Made by a program: the position numbers and the translations under genes. Below, in pieces: positions 56,945-64,000 of a stretch of DNA of 64,000 nt; position 1 is the stretch's first letter; each line of letters starts with the position of its first letter. The DNA is from Phoronis australis. Lineage: Eukaryota > Phoronida > Phoronidae. The DNA lies in NCBI GenBank assembly GCA_002633005.1, contig NMRA01000358.1, positions 194,688 to 258,687 on the forward strand. The letters are read 5' to 3'. The notes under the pieces were generated by a model, which did no database searches, was not told where the DNA came from, and worked only from the letters and a program-made list of their open reading frames with translations.

Positions 56945-59900
56945 ACGCACAAACCACGCATACAAAACGGGGGTGTTCACAATTAAGGTTTTGACATTTT
57001 AAAGTGGACACAAACACATGATCCGTCCAAGAAGGTGGACTCTTCATTTAGACTTATACTTGTCGCAATATAATTGGTCTTAACTTTTTCCTTACTCTGG
57101 TGATAAATCAAGTTTTCAAAGAACTGGCAATCTGTTATTCCTTTATAATCCGGCGGTAGAACCTCAAATTTCCATGGAACCTTACAATGTCTCCTTACAA
57201 CTTGATACGCTGATTCAAATGAGACTGAGTGGCTAGTTACTACCGGCTTAGCTTTCTTACACTGTTTAAATTCAATGATGGACGACAAGACGGCACCCAC
57301 GTGTGATGAGAATATAAATTGCATTATAACTTCTGATCTCATAACTACACTTGGAAAATGACTTCGGCATGAATGGTTATGTTTGGAAAGTCAAGCAATC
57401 CGATTCTGTGGTTATTGTATCAGTTGGAAGTAAGCAGAACGATCCAAATTAGAACGCAGAGCACACAGGCAGGTCAAGTTTTTTTATAGAAAAGCAAACA
57501 TGTATCATACACCCACTGCATACATACATACAGCATACACTTCCACAATAAAACTGCTTTAGCAACGTAATTTGAATTTTAAGTGATCTTGCTAATTCAA
57601 ATTCAGATTTTTTGTTATTGAAAACACAGGAGTTCATATCGAAATCTCTGTCCCGGAGGAAATTCAGGTTATCATCACACCCGGCAGCCATTTTATCGGC
57701 CAAGTTGGATTCTGAAAATACAAGCAAGTGGCAACTGGCCACTCACTCTCATTGTAATCAGCAAATCAAGATATGAACATGTCATAAAGTTACTATAAGT
57801 CGACATTGTCAGCTAGCTCCGGCGTTTCGTGGCTCTGTCACTGGAGTATCAGACCGTGACAAGGCAACGTTTAACGCTTAGTTCTAAGCAAAGAAGCTGT
57901 CAATTATTCTGAAACTTTTTCAACAGGAGGGTGATGTTAAAGACATGATCAGAGCTGTAGTCTGGTTGACGAGTCATTTGACACGGATGCTTTCGATTCG
58001 AGGATGCTTAGCTGGGACACTTTGATGTATAGACACTGTGTGTTGTTCTCATAGCAAAGGATATGTGCATTGCCATTGTCAGTCGCTTGCTGAGTCTCTG
58101 CATATCTGTCTGTTCATCCGCTCCTCCCTCCCTCTCCCTCCTCCCTATCTCTCTCTCTCTCTCTCTGGATCACTCATCTCCTCTCTCTCTCTCTCTTCCC
58201 TCATTCTCCCTCCCTCCGTCCCTTGCTCCCCTTCTTGTCTCCCTCTTTCTCTCTTTCTACCGTTCTCTTACCGCCTATACCCTCCCCCACATGAGCATTG
58301 TTGGGTGAGAACAGCAGAGAAATTGCCGGCCATTTATTGTCAGCTGTAGAATTCAATCTTATATTTTAGTAAAAGTTGAATAATTAATCCCACTCCCTCT
58401 CAAGTTCCCTCCAACCTTCCTCCTTTCCCTCCTTCCTTTCCCTACCCCCTCCCTCGGACTATCCCTCCCTATGGCTCCTCCTTAATCACCCCCCCCCCTT
58501 CTACCCTGGCCCTCCCTCCCACCAATCCCAGGAACGACCGTTTCATAACAATGCATTCGAAGTTATTTTCATATACGACTGGTAACAATCTCATTTTATC
58601 CTCCACAAATAAGCCAACATCGCTTATGGTTTATCTTTTTTGACTGTTTGTAAATGAGATGAACGTCGTAAATTGTTTTCTTCACTTCAACCTTTGTATT
58701 GAGATCGGAAATGGGGCCCGATCCCTCAATAATTTGCAGGGAAAATTGTGAAATAACGACGATCTCAGTGGGTCGAAAATGGTGGCTTTGTATGTCGTAA
58801 AAAAGACTTATGTCGACCTGTGTGCTCATTAAAACGCACAATGCAATAAAACCAAATAGGCACTGATTGAGTCGACTTTGACTTGGTCATTTTAATTTGA
58901 TCTTGAAATCTCTGAAAAGTTTACAGCCTGTTTGATACGATCGTAGAAATTTATTGCCCACGACTATTAGTGCGAACGCGACCGGTCAACAAAACAGCTT
59001 GAGGGAAAATCAGAACGGATTTTTCAGACTACAACAGGGCTTTTCATGTACCGAGGCATGCACTGTTGCAAATTTGCATATGCTAAAATAATAATAAAAC
59101 CCTCAAGTGGTGATGTTTTTTCGCAGAAAAAAATGACACAGAAGCTAAAGTGCACACAAAGAGTGGGAACACTACTGACTTGAACTGTTTACGTGGTGAC
59201 GTAGAGATAAGCGCCACATGTTATCAGCTCCCTTATATTTGATTACAAATTCTTTGTCATGCACTTGTGTGCTAAGGAACTGCACGGTTATATGATTTTA
59301 CTTCCACGTTCGTCATATGCACTAATAGGACATGTGACCACGTGGTAATGTTGATGATCGACGTACTCATCAATCTTCGAGTAGCACACGCTAACAGTTT
59401 TCTTAACTTAGTTGACACTAGTGACGAACGGAAATTGCTTACAGACAAAAACTCCTAGTGCTATGACATTTTACACTTGTAAACATTCACAAGAAAGATT
59501 TGTGTACACTCAATGTTAATATCCAGTCTCTAAGTTCCAACTGTGACCTGCTGCAAAAAACAAAATGTACTGTTTGACTCCGTTTCCTTAAAAGAAACGG
59601 TCTGAATGATTATGCAAATTACCGTCTTTACTACTTGGATGGTTTTGAAATAAAAAGTCTTAGAAAATGACTGTTGCGAGCAGGGGGCTTGATGATTTAT
59701 GTCAGAGCTATGTTTAATATAATTGACGGTGAAGCAACTGGTAATAAAAAAGATCTGAGAAAGCTTAGTAATCGAAATGAAGTTGAGCACTGTTAAACAC
59801 CTAACCACACATATCTATAGACCCCGTCTAATGCTGAGCCACTTTGATGACTTTATTTTTTATTTTATTTCAACAATTTCGGAGTTTGTAGGACGGAAAC
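56945..59900. other. Upstream flank of EGF-TM 2, no gene supported
   Basis: Apart from the pyrimidine tracts I see no convincing exon. Minus-strand frames at 56983-57342 and 57449-57742 have ordinary composition but no splice-supported boundaries or recognised motifs. Promoter elements of EGF-TM 2 may be here. Confidence 0.4.
58120..58520. repeat. Pyrimidine-rich tract B with (CT)n
   Basis: (CT)n and CCCTCC runs at 58120-58285 and again at 58388-58520. Between them at about 58299-58352 is a copy of the GGGTGAGAACAGC...GAATTCAA segment that precedes tract A. Confidence 0.8.
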
Positions 59901-59907
59901 TTTTTAA

Positions 59908-59998
59908 TGAAACGCCCCTTGGGCGATAATTCTCCAAAATCCACTCGTGCTCTAGATTACGGAGGATAACGACTTCGCCATATAACAATCTATATGTA
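59908..59998. repeat. Single right arm of the hairpin repeat
   Basis: GGGCGATAATTCTCCAAAAT, CTCTAGATTACGG and GGATAACGACTTCGCCATA match the right arms at 38655-38735 and 40735-40815. The left arm is absent, so this is a truncated copy, directly upstream of the LINE fragments. Confidence 0.7.
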
Positions 59999-60083
59999 CA
60001 TGAATTGTGAAAATTGCAAGCGCAAAAATCATACACGCCAAACTTGGCATGTCATCAAAAAGGTAATTTTTAATTCTTCCTCC

Positions 60084-60535
60084 CCAACTGTTCTCACAGT
60101 ATTGCCTTCGCTGGATCACAATATATTGCTAACGAACAGAAAATAGCCGATCAACTCAACCAGTATTTTGTGGGACCTGGGAACAACTTGGCATCCCAAA
60201 TATCGATATGCAACAGCCATTTTGATTTTTTATGGTTTCATTGAGTCTATTTTTAAATTCAAAACCGATGCTGATGACGAGGTATGAAGAAAAATCTTAA
60301 ATTCAAATCCATTACAGACAGCGAAGACAATAACATGCCCATTTGTAAAAAATATTCTATGTATTTTTATACTGACAAATTTCCTTAACCAATCTCTTAT
60401 CACAACAATTTTCCAGATTATTTAAAAATAGCTAAGGTATTCCTTATTCATAAAAATGACGCCGACAATAACACCGTTGTTAACTACAGACCTATTTCTA
60501 TTCTGCCTGCAATTTCCAAAGTCTATGACTTTTTG
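60084..60535 (+). mobile_element. LINE fragment, jockey/CR1-type reverse transcriptase N-terminal part
   Basis: Frames with breaks give QKIADQLNQYF at about 60140, then FPDYLKIAKV and NYRPISILPAISKV (about 60410-60525). These are the pre-palm and finger blocks of a non-LTR reverse transcriptase of the jockey/CR1/RTE type. The sequence stops where the L1-type fragment starts. Dead: frame breaks, no endonuclease or palm catalytic block. Confidence 0.6.
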
Positions 60536-62121
60536 TGGAAATCTGACAATACTAAAACCATTAGTGAAGAAGTGGTTATTCAGGAAACCAAAATATTTTA
60601 TGAAAAGCTATACAAATATCGACATTCTAACAATACTGCTTGAGAGACTCTTCTTGATAAGGTTTGTGTCTCCAAATTAAATGAGTCAGAAAAAGAAAAT
60701 TTAGAAGGTCTTCTTACATATGAAGAAGTCACACAATGCTTGAAAAAAATGAAAAACAAGAGCTCAGGCTCTGACTGTTTTTCAGTGAAATTTTTACAAT
60801 ATTTTGGGCTGACATTGGACATTTCGTTGTTCGCTCACTTAATACTGGTTTTGCAATTGGCCAGTTATCAACAACACAGAAAGAGGCAGTGATTACCTGC
60901 ATCCCTAAGGGAGTAACATCATTTGAAAAACTGGAGACCCATGTGACATATAAATTGGCTTCTTCGGCTGTGGCTGAACGGTTGAAACCCGTTTTGGGAA
61001 AACTAATCCGTAAGGACCAGACAGGTTTCGTTTCAGGAAGAAATATGAACGAAAATATCCGCGTGCTATATGACTTAATGTTTTATGTCCAGGCAGCTAA
61101 CAAACCTGGATTGCTTTTACTGATTGACTTTGAGAAAGCATTTGATTCATTGTCGTAGTAATTTTAAGTCCTGTGTTGTCGTAAATGGTTACCCATCTTC
61201 CTGGTTCAATATTTCGCGTGGCTGCAGACAAGGTGACCCTTTTTCCCCCTACGTTTTCATATTGTGCGCGTAGATTTTGGCGTATTTAATTAAGAATAAT
61301 AAAAATATTGCTGGTGTAGTTGCAGGAAATAAGGAATATTTGATTTCACAATATGCGGACGACACGTCAATTACTTTGGATGGGTCGAACTTGTCATTGA
61401 CTACCACATTGAATGTACTTCATTTGTTTGCTAGTGTCTCCGGTCTCCAAGTGAATGTGGATAAAACAAAAGCCATTTGGTTTGGAAGTAAAACTGGTAG
61501 TGATGACGTGATTCCTACAAAAGAAAGTTCAGTCTTTAATGACGTTAAGAAACCTTCTAAGTCAGAGTGTAAATGGGAAATAGACTTAGGAGATAGTTTA
61601 GACTGGAAGAAAATATACGCATTGCCTTGTGAAATTACTGTACAAAGGATCCCAACATTAGATGGCTCCAATTTAGAATGCTACACAGGATTATTGCAAC
61701 AAATACCTTTTTAGTCAAAATCCGTGTTCGGGATTCTAATTTTTGTTCCTTTTGTAATAAAGCAACAGAGACGCTGTCACACCTTTTTTGGGAATGTCGC
61801 ACTGTACAAGATTTCTGGAAGGAATTCGGACAGCTAATGCAAAAGTGTCGCATTCAGCTTCCCAACAGTCTCTCTTACGATCAAGTTATTCTTGGACTTT
61901 ACGAGACGCATGTTAATTACATACAAAAACTTTGTTTATGACAGCTTTTCTGCGAAATGGGAAAAATTCGTTGTTCACGTTAACTACATGCTGAAGTTAT
62001 ATACTTTAAACGATATACGAGAATGGTCTTTCCTGAGGTGTGCATGAGTGAATGAATGGATGTACTTATTTGTTTGTTTGTTTTTGTACTGTTTTATAAA
62101 TGATAATAAATTATTAAAAAA
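60536..62121 (+). mobile_element. L1/Tx1-type LINE remnant with 3' end
   Basis: Blocks in order: IFYEKLYKYRH, LTYEEVTQCLKKMKNKSSGS, ITCIPKG, YKLASSAVAERLKP, QTGFVSGR, LIDFEKAFDS (61120-61149), GCRQGDPFSPYVFILC (about 61211-61270), ISQYADDTSI (about 61342-61371), LQVNVDKTKA, then a C-terminal zinc-finger-like CSFCNKATETLSHLFWEC (61742-61799). The NYRPIS-type block expected between CIPKG and YKLAS is missing, and there are in-frame stops (for example 61156-61158 and 61272-61274) and a large deletion after the palm. It ends in an AATAATAAATTATTAAAAAA tail near 62121. Reverse transcriptase would copy its own RNA into nicked DNA, but this copy is dead. Confidence 0.8.
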
Positions 62122-64000
62122 ATCACATCCTCAGGGATCATTTTAGGATCGCGAGACTTTTCGACTGCTTAAATACTTATTAAGTATGTCTCAACACAAG
62201 TACAACAAAGTTTATGCTATTCGGTATTAGTCAAATATCCCTACAATTAATATTAAAGATGAAACTATTATTATCTGGTTATCATAGTAACATGGATTCA
62301 CTAGTAAACATAAAAATACGAGACAAACATGAACATCTCCAGCCACACGGCCTATATTTCACCTTTTCAACACTTCTGAATGTAGTTTCATTTAAGTCAG
62401 ATTATCTTGTTTTTTAAATTCTGAAGTGAGATTTACGTGTTTTTTTTAAAATTGTTTTGCATGATAATTAAACGTGTCCATCAGGGTGCCTTCGATCGAG
62501 AACTCGTTTTTTAAATATTGCATTTTTTACAAACAAAAAGAAAATGATATTCACCTGCAATGATGAGTCTCATTACAACTTTACAGAATCGTTCATCAGC
62601 CTGAGACCCAGCGAATTTACCCGTTTCAATTTCCAAAGGTGAACTTTTAATATAGTTGAAAAATTTTGTGGACAACCATATTTTCTGGAACAAGCATGTT
62701 CAGAATTTTTTTTTAAAACAGCCAAAACTCTTTGTTCTGTGCTCTTTCCGTATAAAACAATTTTTTCATAGACACATTCGTGGTGACATCTACGTTTTTG
62801 CATATAAGTACGAGTACTTAATAATTGTGCGATACTAAAGTTATCATTTTTGTAGAAAACAGCTGTAGAAAAAAACAGGACTTTTCGTCTTGACGACAAT
62901 TTTAACGAATCTCGCTAAAACTTTTTAGAACCCCCGGCATAACCAGCTATATTTTTGTTGCTATGACATCAATCACCAAGAGATGTTCCGAGTAACTTGT
63001 CTTTAAAATAACTACTTAAAATAGAAAACTTTGTCAACATTAATGTTTGATTAACAACTGCAATCTGCCGTGTAATGTAACAGACTTATCATTGTCTTTA
63101 TTGTTATTACCGGTATTTATTACTTATATACAAAATGTATTTTTACATTGTTGGTGGCCAAGCTTTGCTCTTTGTCTCTTTCTCTCACTTTTCTCTCTTT
63201 GCATCCCTATACATCCGTATCGCGGATGTTTAATGATGACGTGTCTGGCACTATTATGGCAACTCTTGGACACGGACATAAGCACACGAATGCCCAGCCA
63301 CGATAAAACGCCCAAATGACGTCATATTGGACACGTTTATATAGTTTTTCAGGAAACATGTTTGTTTCCAGAACTTAGTCAATTTACGAACAATACCGCA
63401 TATGTAATGTGGATGTTCAACACGCAATACTTCTGTTAGAAGTGTGCGGAATCTGTGAGCAACGCCAAACATGATGCTGGGCGCAGGTTGGTATTGCCGG
63501 ATACGACGAGGATATTTGGTGCTACTTTGCTACGGTCGCACTTGTGCACCAGCACTTAGTTAACTATTTTGTGAAGGAAACTCAGCGCTCTAAAAATAAA
63601 AAAGAATATTAGTGTTACAATATATGTAATAAGGTTAAACAGGCAGTAAACCTATAAATGCATATTGCGACGTAGGTGAAAGGTCACAACTAAGGAGACT
63701 AACGACTGGTTTTGGATTCTGTGTAAAAACACCTCATTCTGTTCAATATTCGTCAGCTTTGTACGACGTTATCGTGTACATAAAGTTAAGACAAGATTGT
63801 GTTACGAATTTCCAGCGCAAACCATAGTTTGGGGATAATTTCACTGTTTAGTCGCTCTCGTCAAACTTTGAGAGACTATGGAGTATCACGGATGTCCTCG
63901 TAGTCGTATAGTCGTATCTTCCATTCATTTCGCTCAAAATACGTTTAAATTTTAGTAGTTTGTACATTTCAAAGTAAAGCATACTATGACAGTTTATTGT
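62122..64000. other. AT-rich right end, no gene supported
   Basis: No splice-supported exon, RNA gene or clear repeat. A minus-strand frame ending at a GCAG|GTGAAT donor near 62555 (SSPLEIETGKFAGSQADERF) could be an exon of an unknown gene, but it has no recognisable partner. Confidence 0.4.

Noticed and set aside
56710-58349. Proline/serine-rich proteins
   Set aside because: They are translations of C/T-rich simple sequence.
62511-62693. Minus-strand exon ending at GCAG|GTGAAT
   Set aside because: One plausible donor but no convincing acceptor, partner exon or recognised motif.

Overview
This is a stretch of animal nuclear genome. Genes are split into many short exons with GT-AG introns, and the spaces between them are filled with LINE, SINE, MITE-like and simple repeats. 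AT content is moderate to high, and there are no operons, ribosome binding sites or CRISPR arrays. A fused pseudouridine glycosidase/kinase gene, a claudin-superfamily gene and TTC38 together suggest a marine invertebrate, perhaps a non-vertebrate deuterostome or a lophotrochozoan. I cannot fix the species. A 247-base run of N at 36660-36906 shows this is a draft assembly.

Left end (1-6550): the 5' part of a TTC38-like TPR gene lies on the minus strand (1648-3156) and probably runs off the left edge. One of its introns is almost entirely minisatellite. A HIRAN-like relic (905-1186) and an unrecognised minus-strand exon (5782-6075) flank it. A probable two-way promoter region follows at about 6080-6552.

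Centre left (6552-34709): one plus-strand gene of 17 coding exons fills the region. I assembled it by matching splice sites and phases. It encodes a 713-residue bifunctional enzyme: a putative mitochondrial leader, then pseudouridine-5'-phosphate glycosidase (PsuG), then a PfkB-type pseudouridine kinase (PsuK). The kinase would make pseudouridine 5'-phosphate and the glycosidase would split it to uracil and ribose 5-phosphate. Its 11.3-kb intron 18655-29984 holds a complete minus-strand claudin-like gene. That gene has three different first exons, each encoding TM1 and the first extracellular loop, and all three fit in phase onto one shared pair of downstream exons.

Centre right to right (36148-56644): two paralogous minus-strand genes, called EGF-TM 1 and EGF-TM 2 here, share an unusual exon and phase plan: signal-peptide exon (phase 2), transmembrane exon (phase 2), tail exon (phase 0), terminal exon beginning F-x-I-x-R-P. 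Gene 1 has a six-cysteine EGF-like module cut by an intron between C4 and C5, plus an Arg/Ser-rich tail of five 16-residue repeats. Gene 2 appears to have lost the EGF module. I do not recognise either as a named gene, and they are the best candidates here for something undescribed.

Mobile DNA: two 1.6-kb TTAA-flanked elements sit in one intron of EGF-TM 1. Other elements are a 1.4-kb element with long inverted ends, a composite repeat joining a tRNA-like segment to a long hairpin, a MITE family with 5-bp target duplications, and a juxtaposed LINE pair at 60084-62121. All gene models are inferred from splice signals, phase and remembered family sequences. No alignment or transcript evidence was available.
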